The position numbers and the translations under genes were made by a program. From positions 744,001 to 808,000 of the forward strand of contig CM038914.1 in NCBI GenBank assembly GCA_021904315.1: a DNA stretch of 64,000 nt, in the 5' to 3' direction. This document shows positions 26,351-37,929 of this stretch, in pieces; position 1 is the first letter of the stretch; each line of letters begins with the position of its first letter. Source of the stretch: Sphagnum magellanicum (taxonomy: Eukaryota; Streptophyta; Sphagnopsida; Sphagnales; Sphagnaceae). The notes below the pieces were generated by a model, which saw only the letters and a program-made list of their open reading frames with translations, was not told the origin of the DNA and did not search any database.

Positions 26351-27895
26351 TGTTAAATATTGAAATTTTCGATATATGGCAATTTAATGTTTGGTTTAGA
26401 TCAAACTACCACTGGTGGGTACCATGGTGGCATCATTATTCTTGGATCAAGTGTTGGCCAAATCCAACATGTTCTTAAGTGGGTTTCAGTTAAGTGATCT
26501 TCCTCCTCCTTGTGATCCTCCATTAGGCGAACTTCCAAATGATTCTCCACTTGACTATGGATGTGAATTAGTTTTTCTTGGTTGCTAAAATAAAACATCA
26601 TTACCATGGACATCTAATCCATTGGCAACATGTACGTTAAAAGGTAAAGTTGGTGTTGTTATTTGTTAAACAAATACACTTCTAGGAATTAGAATCGATT
26701 GTTCTAATCCTGAAGTTGGTATTCTAGCAAGATATTAAGTCTATTCTAATGGCTCAATAAGTGACATCGATTTTGTTTGGGTAGTATTGATTACATATAT
26801 CTCCTTTCTTCCAAAAATCAATGGATCAAGTCCTTTGATTCCATAATAATACATAGAGTACATGTTAGGATCCATGGGTACAAAAGGTGGAACTGTATTT
26901 TACCACATCGGATATGATGGATATGGTACAACTCTAGGTTGTCCTACTATCAATGGTGTAACAAGTTGCTACCAACCTAAGTGTTAACTAACCAATGTTG
27001 GGTGAGTAACCAAACTTAGTTGTGATTGGATTTGTTTGCACATGTATACCAACTTGTATCACTAGTGTGTTCGTTGTAACAAACAGTAAAGAAGTTTTGA
27101 ATCCTTCTTTCATTAATCATTTCAATTTATCATCCACAAAAGGACAATTCTTGAATTCATGTCCAACCTATTGACGATATGCACAGGTTAATGCAATTTC
27201 AATAGTGGGCTATGGGTTCATAACCAGTATATTTCGTTAAAAAGGTGGTTATTCAACGATTCCCATAACAAGTACATTCAACCAAACACCTTGAATGACA
27301 AGTTGTGTTTGTCCAACAATAACAAGTATTACGACCACGTCCATTAGTTTTGCATGTTGTTGAGAACTAGATCGGTGTGAAGGTCTTCACTCCAAGTTGC
27401 GTAGCTATTCCAACTAGTTAAAAATTTGATTACATTCCAATTCTGAATCTATTATAGTTGGATTCAAAATAGGGACTGATTTAAATGTTTACTACTCAAC
27501 AACCAATGTTGATTGGGATGATACAATAGTTTTGGGAATGTGGTAATTGGGTGTTGCAAATTGTCACCTCTATGTTATAGACGTTACTTCATCGATATGT
27601 TGAACATGTGCGATGTTTTGTCCACTCGGTTATGCGTTTAGCCTCCATTGTTGGGACGACTATTGCGATGTCAAAAATCAACCAATTCAAGGTACTTGTG
27701 GTTCCTTTCTTTCCTCATGTTTTGTTGGTCTGTGATGAACAAGTAAATATACTTTAACCAGTTGTTTAGGCTCATTACTAGGAGCATCAAATTGAATTCC
27801 TTCGATTTGAAAACATTGTTATTCTTGTGATTGAATCATTTCATGAACAGGTTGCTGTGGTACTTCTAATTTTAATTGCCTTCTAAAGCCCCTTA

Positions 27896-28865
27896 TGTCG
27901 CAACCCTAGCTTTGGGCTCGCGACCAAGGCAAAGGGAATTGCAAGGGTGCGAGCCAAGAGGAAGCCCGGGAGTTAAGCCAAGAGGAAGCCCGAGAATCAA
28001 GGCAAAAGGAAGTCCGGGAGTCACATCACATACTCCCGGGAGTGCAAGAAAGTGTCAGGGAGTGTGAGGGAGTGAACACTCACACTCCCAAGGCAACTCC
28101 CACTTGGGAAATGGAGTCCCGGTGGACTCCCGAACCTTCAGAGAGCGATTGCAGGGGTCAAACCTCAATGGCTTGCGGCGTTCTTTATATCATTGGAAAG
28201 CTCTTGAAGCGTAGATGTCTAAAATGGGCTTGCTTGGCTCATTTGAACATCTGAAACATAAGTTATGGCCAAAAGAAGGGCCGGGAGTCGAACTGCCAAT
28301 TTGACTCCCGACCACAAAAAATCGGGAATCGACCTCTTCCCAATGTTCGATTCGGGAGTGTGACACGGAGTTGGAAAGCTCTCGACAAGAGCTACAACTT
28401 TGCTTTAGACCACATCACGATCCAAGGTCTGCTCGCAAAGTTATGGGGCTCCAAAGTCTCGGGAGTCCCATTTGGCGCGATTTCGGGACTCCCACTCGGG
28501 AGTCCCGGGAAAAATAGCCATTTGGATGTGGGCTCCGTGGAGAGTCATGGAGTATACTATAAGGGGGAAGGTGGTGGCTTCCCCCAAGTCTGGGCCGTGG
28601 TGAATCTTGTGTGTCCGTGTTACCCGTGGTTCGTCCTAGCACCAAGGGTGCTCTAACTTTGCACTAACCACTTTTTGTGGGTTGTGTGCAGGCCCGTGTG
28701 AGTGACTAAAGTTTGTCAACTCTTCCTAGTCCCATCCCGGAGCTCCAACACGCCCCTCTACCCCTCAAAGTGTTGTGAGCTAGGGAGCGTGCTCCGACTC
28801 CTCCTTTTCCGTTGCTTTCTACTTGGGCTCACATTTGAGCCCTTTGAGGAGTTGGGAGTGCGACA
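27896..28865 (+). mobile_element. Young solo LTR with perfect 5-bp target duplication
   Basis: The 970-bp sequence begins TGTCGCA and ends TGCGACA, exact inverted ends with the canonical TG..CA. It is flanked on both sides by CCTTA (27891-27895 and 28866-28870). It contains a TATA-like CTATAAG at 28557-28563 about two-thirds of the way along. There is no retrotransposon coding sequence attached, so it is the product of LTR-LTR recombination. It is clearly GC-richer and richer in CG than its surroundings, and aligns with the older copy at 2509-3404. It inserted into the gypsy element's N-terminal coding region, after that element arrived. Confidence 0.95.
28557..28563 (+). promoter_or_regulatory. 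TATA-like box of the solo LTR
   Basis: CTATAAG followed by GGGGAAGG. The same position in the older LTR reads CTATAAA (3091-3097). It would drive outward transcription on the plus strand if active. Confidence 0.45.
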
Positions 28866-28889
28866 CCTTATGACAACTCTTAACATCTT

Positions 28890-31850
28890 TTTATTGATAT
28901 AAAACAATTATTAATTCAAGTTCTTTTGATCAACATGTTGCTACAGAAATAAAAAATCATCAAGGCACAAAACACTTTTAGAAAACAATTAAAACTATTA
29001 GAAATCCAAACTTAAAATTATAAAACAAAACAATTGCTGAAAACCAAAGTGTGTAAATATGATTGCTTACAATTCCATTCCACTATGTGGTCAATGTTTT
29101 CCACCAAAAAATGTGCACATTCATCTCATTTAACCATTAGATTATACTTGCTTTGAAATGGTTTCAAACTAATAAATCACAAAAGAAAATACATGAATAG
29201 AAATGATAAAAATGAGAAATGTTACCCCATTACAACCTAATAATCTCAAAAGAATGTCACTACACATTCCAAAAGAAAAAAAACAATGAGCAAACAAATG
29301 CAATGAAATAACCTCACATAAAGGTTGATATGACAATGAACACTTGAAAATGGAAAAAGAATAAAATGGCACACACAAGGGGAAAGGACACATGTAAACA
29401 CATCCTGAAGTGTAATTAATTTTGATGGTTTGAAATTATAGTTATGGTTGGCTTTTGGTATATATTAAATGTCCTCACATAACTGTAAAGGTTTGAACCC
29501 CTCACAACTTCACCATTTTTATTAAGGATCATGTGCTAAACCATATAACCTTTTGAAAGTTCCAATCCATAAAACGCATGCATTAGTATGTAATAAGATC
29601 CAAGCCTAGTTTATTAAGTTCCAATGAGATTTCACATATATTAAAAAATTCTCTTCAAAGCGCAAGATGTTGGATAATCATGTCTTGATAAGGTTTCATA
29701 AGTGAGCCTTTGGATAACACTACACAAGTTAAAGGTATCCATATAGTCACCCTGTTTTCACCCTGTCTTTGAGACTCCTTTCACCCCCTAACCCCTCTTT
29801 TAGTGGTATCCGCGAAGTAAGGAAATTTCATTAAATCTCAGTATGAAATGCTGAAACACAGTACGAAATGCTGAATCTCAGCATTTTATGCACAAGGTTC
29901 GAGAGGAATTATAGTAGCCGTACAGGTAGGAGCAGTGAAAATCTATGTAACAGCAGTGGAGGCGCTTGGGAAAAAAAGAGAAAGACACAGTGAAACCTCA
30001 CTTCTATTTCCCTTGGGCCACCACAATCCACTTTACATTAGCAAAAATGACATGCTTTAAGTTCTAACACCATTATTTATTCTAAATAACAACAATTATT
30101 TACCTAGTATCATGAATAATGATATTAAAATCATTTAATAAAAACCAAACTTGACAGCTTATGCATATAAACATTCATAAATCATAAGTTGCACTTTCTT
30201 CAATGTTTAAAAGAACTTCTCTTAATTTGACCATCACCTTCACCCTTCAACCCCAACTTTGGGTGCCTAAAAACCTCTAAAGAAAATATAGTCCCCTTAC
30301 ACCCAAAATCTCAATCTTGGCATTCGATACTAATTAACAACTAGGCCAGCTAGTTGGCCTTCCTTAAATGCTCATAGGAAAGTGAGCAATGTGCAATGAT
30401 ATTTGGGATTGTTTTCTTGACTTTCACCTAAGTTACCAAACCTTAACTTTTATTGATGTGATGGGCTAATTCTAGGAGGAAAGAAAAATTGATCTCAAAA
30501 ACATGTACAACAATAAACACATAAAAAAAAACCAACCCCATAAAACACAATAAATCTAAGAATTTATCCATTTTAGTTATCGTGATTCATGCCCTTGCCA
30601 TTAGCCTAAGCTAAACATGGTAAGCAAACAAAATTATGAAGAGAAATCATATTTAGCCAATGAGATACTTATACATACACGAAAAAGACCCAATTATTTA
30701 CCATTGTGAGGGGTGGCGTTTGATAGCAATAATAATAGGCAACCCACTTTGCTTATGGTGGGTGGTGGGGGAAGGAGATAGGGTGCATAACAAATTGAAA
30801 TAGACATTTCCTATTTTCCCTTTAAGAGAAGTGGAGGAAGGGAGGAAAAGTAGAACAGAAGAAAGGGAGGTTGGGAGGGTAGGGGGACACCACCACCAAC
30901 TATAGAACCATGGAAAATGTGAGGGTGAGGTGAGCTTTGCATTTATTGGATTTTGATGTTCATAATGTGCGAGCATGGAGGTTTCATTATGTTCAAATCA
31001 AGTTCACAATGTGTTCTCCCCATCTTCCTAATGCATTCCCAACATGTTTCCAAATACCCAATGTGTTCCCAAGATGGATATTACCACACTTTATTGGATC
31101 TTTGTTGAAAGTTAAATCCTTATAACCTATGTGCCAAGCCATGAAAGGGTAACATTTCTATAATTTGGAGTGTCCAAAATGCGAAGGAATCTCAAAAGTT
31201 TCACGACTTTTTATTTGTGATGGCCAAATCAAAGGGCCTCATTACAAATAATCAAAAATAAAAAACTTTTCAAGACATTTAGCAACTAATCAGTCTAATT
31301 ATTAATGAAAGCTAATAGGTTTCAAAACTCTCTTTTTCTTGCATTTTTTGTTGAGCATCTTTCCATCTTTCAATAATAGATCATCTATAGTTAATTCATT
31401 AGCAAAAGATCAAGGTAAAAACCTAAAAAAAACAAGACAAGTTCCCAATTTTTTTATTGGCCAGTCACAATGATTGACCCATGTGGTAACTGTAAACTCA
31501 CCCTGTCTTTGGGCCCTAGTTTGACCTTCTCAAACCCTGTGTCATCCCCAATTTGAAAGTATCCATAACATGAGTCCGCAAAATTGGGTACCCCTTCCAT
31601 GAAATTGGATATCAGTTCAGAAGATTCACAGGATCTTATTCTGTAGAGGCTTTGATTTAATGAAGTGTGGGTAAGGCAAATTCAAAACTGGGGGGGGAGG
31701 GTTAGGTCAGAAAACTAATAAGTCTGTCCCCTGTTTGTTTCTTGACCTGCACACTGTTTTCATCCCGACTTCTCGTTTCCTCTCCAGTTTGAGCCAATCT
31801 GGGGCCCAGTAACCTACCCCTAGTTTGGGGTTCTTCTCGGATAGCTCGGG
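28890..31850. other. Intergenic, no supported gene
   Basis: No domain is recognised in the short frames here. I searched 28.9-30 kb by eye for a 5' LTR matching 17170-17808 and did not see one. A small direct/inverted cluster (TGAAATGCTGAAACACAG and relatives) lies near 29845-29890. Confidence 0.45.
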
Positions 31851-31854
31851 GCGG

Positions 31855-31998
31855 TGTGGAGTTTTAAGAGAGATTTGGTGCTCCGAAGCCATGGAGTTTT
31901 CATAGAGATTTGGTGCTCGCAAGTCATGGAGTTTTCAGAGAGATTTGGTGCTTCGAAGCCATGGAGTTTTCAGAGAGATTTGGTGCTTCGAAGCCATG
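31855..31998. repeat. 35-bp tandem repeat, four copies, at the dioxygenase stop codon
   Basis: AGAGATTTGGTGCT recurs with exact 35-bp spacing (AGATTTGGTG at 31871, 31906, 31941, 31976), the units ending 'tcgaagccatggagtttt'. The innermost unit overlaps the last codons and stop of the minus-strand dioxygenase, so the C-terminal AWLRSTKSL is repeat-encoded. The other units lie in its 3' UTR. Confidence 0.88.
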
Positions 31999-32522
31999 CC
32001 TTCGATGTTTTGGAACCGTTTGGTTTTTTGTGCATTTCCAGAAGATGCAATTTGTAGTCGACCCATGTGAAGGAAGGACGGAATTGCAAAGGATGCAGAG
32101 AATCAATGAGCTTCTGCGGAACAGTCATAACTGAGAGAGGTGGTGGATTTGAAAAGTAAGCAATCGACAGTCGAGCTTCTGTCTCATTCACCACAGCTCG
32201 ATGCCTCACACTTTTGAATCGCCCATTTGTCCATGCCTGTTGTTGGTATTGGAAGAAGAAAGATCACACACACACCACACCCACTCAAAGATTGCAGCAC
32301 ATGTTGATGTGTTGAATTAAATACTTGGATTCAGAAGTCAGTGTTGTTGCAAAGATTTTTTTATTAAGAAATCTACCGGATCGTGGGTACAATCAACACA
32401 CTAGGCGATGCACCCAATTGCAAGCAAGTCGTAGAAGGTATTATCGGGAAAAAACAGTTGCAGCAGAGCTCTGATGGATTTCCAGAAATTAGGGTTCAAA
32501 GCTCTTCTTCAAACATATGGAA

Positions 32523-32558
<36 letters not shown>

Positions 32559-33825
32559 CCTCGAAGGAGTCGCCAATGTTGAGGATGAAAGAATTGGTTA
32601 ATGGTTTGACGGACAACCAGGAGCCATCGTGGTAGATTTGCAATCCACCCACCTTGCACTGATGTAAGATGGTGAGGAGGTTTGGGTCGGTGTGAGCGCC
32701 AAGGCCCAGTGTGAGAGAAGGCAGTGGACATGGCGGATAGTAGTTGAACCGCGCTGTGCATTCTCCTGCGGTGCCTAAGTAAGGTTTTGTGAATGTGGAG
32801 CTTTCCAGTCCTAATCCTTCCGCACAAAGCTCCAGTACTTGCGCCGTAAGCATGTCCAAACTCCTATTGTACTCCTCTACGCTTTTACTGCAGGAAACGT
32901 CAAGCAATCGCACAAACAACCCGACACCCACATCAACAACACTTCTTAGTCGAAACATCACTGCGAGAGAGAGAGAGAGAGAGAGAGAATTTAACCTGAA
33001 TTCTTCAGCCTCGTGAGCATCTTCCCAATAGACCTTGTCAGCCAGCTCTGTGATGCTCTCCGCGGGACTCCACCTGCACTGGAAGCGATCGATCCAGGGC
33101 TTTCCGTCATAGTAAAACCCACTCTCTACACCATAGCCAAAAGCTTCATGATTCTTGTTGTTGCTTGAGGAGGAGGAGGAGGAGGAGGAGGAGGAGGAGG
33201 AGCCTGGCGAGACTTTTGCTTTCTCCTTCTGCTCCAGAGGCAGGTCGAAGAATTTCTTGGCCTGGGCTTGCATCTCCTGGATCACCTGGGTGTCAACCCC
33301 ATGATTGACCAGCTGCACAAACCCCCAGTCGGACAGAATCTTGACCAAATCTCTGGCAATTTTGTCTCTGGCGCTGCTGCTGGGATGTTCATCAGATTGA
33401 TGATGAAGATTACAGAGGTCAAGGATGGGAAGTTCTTCTGCTCCTTGGAAATCGTTATGGGGCACTGATGGACGCTCGTCTTGGGGCCATATGAACTCTG
33501 CAAGATGGTCACTGGCACTCCTCAAAAGCTTGGATTTGTGCACTTCTGCCTGCAGTAGCCTCCAATTCTCGGCGACACTAGTCCCTCCGCAAAGACCACT
33601 TGCTTTCGATAAACTGGAAGCTGCTGTTGCTGGGTAAGAAGCATCATCTGTCATACTGCTGCTGCTATGATCACGCATGAAGTCCGACGGCATCGTATGT
33701 CTGGTACACAACTCTTCTTCCAAAGAAACAATGCAGACTCGATCAGCTGCACCGATGAAATATGTTATGGAACGGCTTCGCAGGACGTTTCTAGAGGTAA
33801 ATCTGCCTCTCAAAATTCTTGGCAA
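31970..33825 (-). CDS. 2-oxoglutarate/Fe(II) dioxygenase, gibberellin-oxidase type
   Basis: Soluble iron- and 2-oxoglutarate-dependent oxygenase. Three exons join in frame: 33825-32996, 32887-32560 and 32236-31970 (introns 108 and 323 bp, GT-AG), giving 474 residues from the first Met. The Met at 33693 (MPSDFMRDH) is an alternative start giving 430 residues, closer to family length (330-390). The DIOX_N domain covers LPILDL…WGFVQLVNHGV. The catalytic half has NYYPPC, the iron ligands His and Asp in GAHTDPN, the third His in SVRHRAV, and the 2-oxoglutarate-binding Arg/Ser in ARLSIAYF. LTLGLGAHTDPNLLTILHQ is like GA 20- or C20-GA 2-oxidases; the exact substrate cannot be read from sequence. A poly-Ser run (13 Ser) is encoded by a GGA microsatellite. 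It is probably functional. Confidence 0.87.
32528..32557. repeat. (GA)n microsatellite at the start of dioxygenase intron 2
   Basis: On the gene's strand the donor GTATC is followed immediately by a (TC)n run. The matching (TC)n at 32967-32988 follows the donor of intron 1 by nine bases. Read through, both would encode Ser-Leu repeats. Confidence 0.85.
32966..32989. repeat. (GA)n microsatellite at the start of dioxygenase intron 1
   Basis: The donor CAG|GTTAAATTC leads straight into (TC)n on the coding strand. The 108-bp intron is required: with it removed the protein reads EAEEFSKSVEEYNRSL, as expected for the family. Confidence 0.85.
33170..33202. repeat. (GGA)n coding microsatellite
   Basis: GGA/GAG repeats in exon 1 of the dioxygenase encode a Ser tract on the minus strand, between QKEKAKVSPG and NNKNHEAFGYG. 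It sits in a loop-length position where family members vary. Confidence 0.85.
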
Positions 33826-34514
33826 CTAGAGGAAGAAGAGTAGACACTCTCAGCTATGGTGTATGAAGCATATGTACTCAAAGAGAGATACTTCCCGGGA
33901 GAGACTGATTGCTGTTCGAGAATCACTCCAGCTCCGAAGATTTGGTTTCGCTGCTTAACAATGGTTAGAGGCAAAGAATGTGAATGAAGAAGATGAGTTC
34001 ACTTCGACTTCGATGGGGTTAACTTGACGGGAATCACTTGGAGCTAAACTTCTTCCAAGAATATAGCACCACACCGTGACTCGAGCACTCGAACACCCAC
34101 AACAACCCAAACCCAAAAAGAGAGAGGAAAACAAAAAGGAAAAAGCCTGAAATCATCAGCAAGCACCGAGTTCTTACAAGCCAAGTGAAATGCAATCAAA
34201 ACTCGAAAAACGCAAAACACTAAAATTTGCAAAGCGGAATGTACAACAAGCTAGGAGAGGAAGAAGAAGATGAGCAAAATCTTTCAAGAGCTCTGGGCTC
34301 TTATAGATACTGTGATTCTACCTCCATGCACATGAGCAAATCCTTTGGGGGAGCTCTAGTGGCTCTTCTGAAATTTCTTGCTGCCATTGATGATGATGGG
34401 TTGCTGATCATGATCATGATGATGGGCAACAAATCTGAATCCAATCTCCAATTCCAACAATAATCTCCAATTCTTTCAATCCACCATCATCATCAGCATT
34501 GGCAAAATCTGAAT

Positions 34515-34620
34515 CTAATCTCCAGATTCTCAATTCTATGATTTTGGTGTTGGGAATCTAATCTCCAAATTCTCAACTAGATGATTTTGCCAATCGGAAT
34601 CGAATCTCCAAATTCTCATC
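34515..34620. repeat. 43-bp tandem repeat, three copies
   Basis: AATCTCCA(A/G)ATTCTCA recurs at 34517, 34560 and 34603. It lies upstream of the dioxygenase (transcribed leftward). Confidence 0.75.
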
Positions 34621-35480
34621 TCCAATATAAATGCTCTACAAGTTGAAATCTGTCTTTTTATGTGTCAGGAGACCTGCTAAACTAAAAATAATAGGTTGAG
34701 TTTTTGACATCTAGTTTCTGCTGACTTTGACATCCTTTAAATTCTCTCTTTTATTTCTTATAACATTTCCCCAATAATCAGCCATGTGATAATAAACAAG
34801 GGGTGTGTCACATTGTGGCCTTGCCATTTACATTAAAAAGAAGAAAATTATGGAAATTCAAATATTTCACCATGCACAAATAAAATCTTCAAAAAAATCC
34901 TCTGAAAGAAACCAAAATCCTTCAAGATTTCATAACTTTAACACTAATCTCAAGTTTCAACACAAGCCAAAATATCATCTTTCAAAAATCCTCATATAAA
35001 AATAGACCTATTATTATTATTATTATTATTATTACCTAGGGGCAAAAACCCCTTAAGCTACTAGACTCTATAATGAGAAGAAACTTTCTAACAAGAAGAA
35101 GAGGAAACTTTCTAAAAGTAGAGAGAGAGAACTCATCATGGGAACTTCAAAGTGTTTTCATGTCTTCCTTTCATCATGTGTTTGTTTTTGGCCAGAGGGA
35201 ATCAAAGTCCACCAGCAACAAAAAGACAATTTGCTGCTGAAAGTGAAAATTTGTCTTCTTCTACTGGGGACCAAGGAGTACTATGGCTAGTGCAAGACAT
35301 TAACCCTTAATCCCTAAACCCCCTACAATACTTTGCAGGTGTGGGTGCCAATGACCCAAGCAAAAAGGCTCCAAGAGCCAAACAGCCAGCAGACCTTTGA
35401 GGGCAGAGACACCATTACACCCTGTGCAGGATGGATGGTGTATGGACAGGAAGCACTTTTTCATTCTATCCATGTCCCAT

Positions 35481-35523
35481 AACCAACCATGGTTGGTTAG
35501 CTATGTACTAACCATGGTTAGTT
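35481..35523. repeat. Two adjacent perfect palindromes containing AACCAACC / AACCATGG
   Basis: AACCAACCATGGTTGGTT (35481-35498) and ACTAACCATGGTTAGT (35508-35523) are exact palindromes ten bases apart; another ACTAACCAACC follows. ACCAACC is the plant AC element bound by R2R3-MYB factors. Whether it acts here is unknown. Confidence 0.75.
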
Positions 35524-36525
35524 ATGTACTAACCAACCAGTGTCAGGCGGGCATATTTGATCTTGTTAATAATAACAAGCACTTGTTCCAGTTATATATC
35601 ACAATTTTTTTTATATATTTAAATTAGAGCTACAGTTATGAACCCTAAGAACCACTATGATTACCAATGGGGGCTTGGTGCAATTACTTTTGAAGGTCAA
35701 TTTGTAGGTATGGAAGTAGTAGGTCTATAAAGAAGAGCTCGCTAAGTATGTTGGCTTGCCTAATAAGGACAAATAGAGGTATCTTGGGGGAAGAATCTAA
35801 ATATGTTGTAAGCCTTGCATAGATAAATATATGATTTCATCTCTGAATGTACATTCATCCATGTTGTGAGACCTCAACATTTGGTAAACTTAATCTTTTG
35901 AATTTCATCCATGTGGGATGGTTCATTTTTGTTATGAATTTCATCCATATGTTAATTTTACCATGATGTTCAATTTCATTAGTATCATCAATTTAATGCA
36001 TATACAAGTTAATTTAACCTTTGTGATCAATTTCACTTTTGAAGTTCTAATTCATCAATGTAATTCATTTCACCCATATGGCCAATTGCATGTGTGTGAT
36101 CAATTTCATACATGAACATAATTTTTCCATCATCCAAAAACTAGATTCCCATTGCATTTCATTCATCAAACAATGATCAAACATTTTTTGTGACCAATTT
36201 CATTCATGAATAATCTTTCATCCATGTGGTGCATTTCTTTGTGGAAGTTTATTTGAGATATTGTTTTGCTCATCATAGGCCAAATTTTTTATTTCAACAA
36301 TCTTTTCACTTCATCCAACCATCCTCTTTTTAAGAAATTGTTTTCTTTCCTAAAAGAGGCTAACTCTTATGCTTACTCAAGGGATAAATTGCCACACACC
36401 CACACTCACTTTCCAAACCTTCTTCACTTGCTTCCAAATAAGCCCTCTTATTCCCGTATCTTCTACCCCTACTAGAACAACACATGTTCCATATTTATGT
36501 TCTCTCTTGGACCTACTTGGTTCAT

Positions 36526-36783
36526 CTTGGAATAAGGCTAAACCCCAAGGTCTACCCATTTAATTGAATCCTTGCTCTTGGAATACGGCTAAACCCCAAG
36601 GTCTACGCATTTAATTGAATCCTTGCTCTTGGAATACAGCTAAACCCAAAGGTCTACCCATTTGATTGAATCTTTCCTTTTGGAATAGGGTTAAACCCCA
36701 AGGTCTACCTATTTAATTCAATCCTTCCTCCAGGAAGAGGCCTAAACCTTGAGGGCTACTCACTTAATTGAATCCTTCCTCCT
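36526..36783. repeat. 51-bp tandem repeat, five copies
   Basis: Units of the form 'cttggaata(a/c)ggctaaaccccaaggtctacccatttaattgaatcc' start near 36526, 36577, 36628, 36679 and 36730, with the last the most diverged. The period is a multiple of three, but no continuous frame resembles a protein. Confidence 0.85.
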
Positions 36784-37929
36784 ACTCAACTACTTTCTTC
36801 TGAGTTGGAATATGTTTTTCAATGAAGTGGTTCCCAAATACAACACAATTTATGATAATGCAACCATCACACCTACTCACACAAACTTCAAAACAAATTC
36901 TCACAATAATGTAAGGTATGTTTCCTGCATCATAAACTTCAATAGAATCTATGCAAAAATTGTAAAACAATATGCCTATGTAAAATTTGTGAGCTTTGGA
37001 AATATAAAAATGGCATGAAAAAGAAAAAAAAATTAATTTAAAAATAACTTTAAAATACAATTATCTATCTATATATAGATATATAAATAATATGTGTTTT
37101 TTTTACTTATGATGTGTTGATGTAAAATATGTATGATTGATATTTTAATTAAATCCATGTAATTATCATGATGTAATTTTGCATTAAATTATATAATTTT
37201 TTGTATAAAATATGAACATTTATGTATGTCATTCAAGAAAATATTTCATTTGTTTAAATATTTAAAATATTGAAAATTTTCAAATATCATTCATATCAAA
37301 CATAGCATGAAATTCATATGATTTTTGTACGAACCTATCAAAATTATGTTTTGCACAAAATTTGTTCAAATCTATGAAGCCTAATAAATTTGTGATTTAA
37401 AATCAAGCCCCTAGTTTGAAAGTTGTAACCTTGAGAACAATAACCCAAAAGTGTAGGCTCAAAAATTAAGGAGGGTCCATGGCCCAATTCCACATGATAC
37501 TTCAGGTGTAACACACAAAGGTTTTTTATTCAAATGACAAAAGGTTTACATGTGATATTGAAAGGGTCCTGCAACTTACTAAGAAATCTTGCATGCAAGG
37601 AAGTGCTTTCAAAATAGGATGCAAAAACCTTGCAATGATTTACTAGGGCATGAGAAGCAACTTTCAAGCATTCACATTGTTGAGTTTGGGGTCTACACAC
37701 CTCCTCTAGGCTCATTTGATTTTGTTCAAGTTTGAGGAGTTGTGGTCACATGGCATTTTTTCTTGCAAAGATAGAATGTTTCAGGATTCATGCTGAAGGT
37801 ATCAAAACCTCAAATTTTGTTTTGAAAAATTAGGCAATTTTCAAGAATAGCTTTTGAGAATTAAGCATAGTAGTAAGATAATTATTAGGCACTTTCCCCC
37901 TTGATTGTTGGTTTCAAGCCCTGAAATTG

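Larger units (their letters stand above)
17170..28886 (-). mobile_element. Decayed Ty3/gypsy LTR retrotransposon
   Basis: On the minus strand, from high to low coordinates, come Gag with zinc knuckles, aspartic protease, reverse transcriptase, RNase H, integrase with an HHCC-like region, a GPY/F-like segment, a ~3-kb post-integrase region, a polypurine tract and a 3' LTR. The order RT-RNase H-integrase defines Ty3/gypsy (Metaviridae) rather than Ty1/copia. Every domain is broken by stops and frameshifts, and the catalytic Asp of protease, RT and integrase reads as Asn in each case. The left end is the proposed LTR start at 17170. The right limit is the most upstream Met codon I could follow. 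No 5' LTR was found at 28.9-30 kb, so the element is truncated or its 5' LTR has diverged. The solo LTR at 27896-28865 is a later insertion. Confidence 0.9.
27060..28886 (-). pseudogene. N-terminal Gag extension with its own CCHC-like motif, split by a solo LTR
   Basis: Upstream of the Gag core one minus-strand frame runs without a net shift from about 27,060 to 27,895 and, across the solo-LTR insertion, on to a Met codon at 28,884-28,886. Near 27,144-27,185 it has Cys, Arg, His, Cys at the 1, 4, 9, 14 spacing of a zinc knuckle (…VGHEFKNCPFVDDKL follows), with Arg in place of the second Cys. About twenty stops interrupt it, a density near chance for AT-rich DNA, so the knuckle spacing and sequence style are the main support. 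Function unknown. Confidence 0.4.

Noticed and set aside
31854-32134. Repetitive plus-strand frames at the dioxygenase 3' end
   Set aside because: They are translations of the 35-bp tandem repeat on the wrong strand. The minus strand has the conserved dioxygenase exon.
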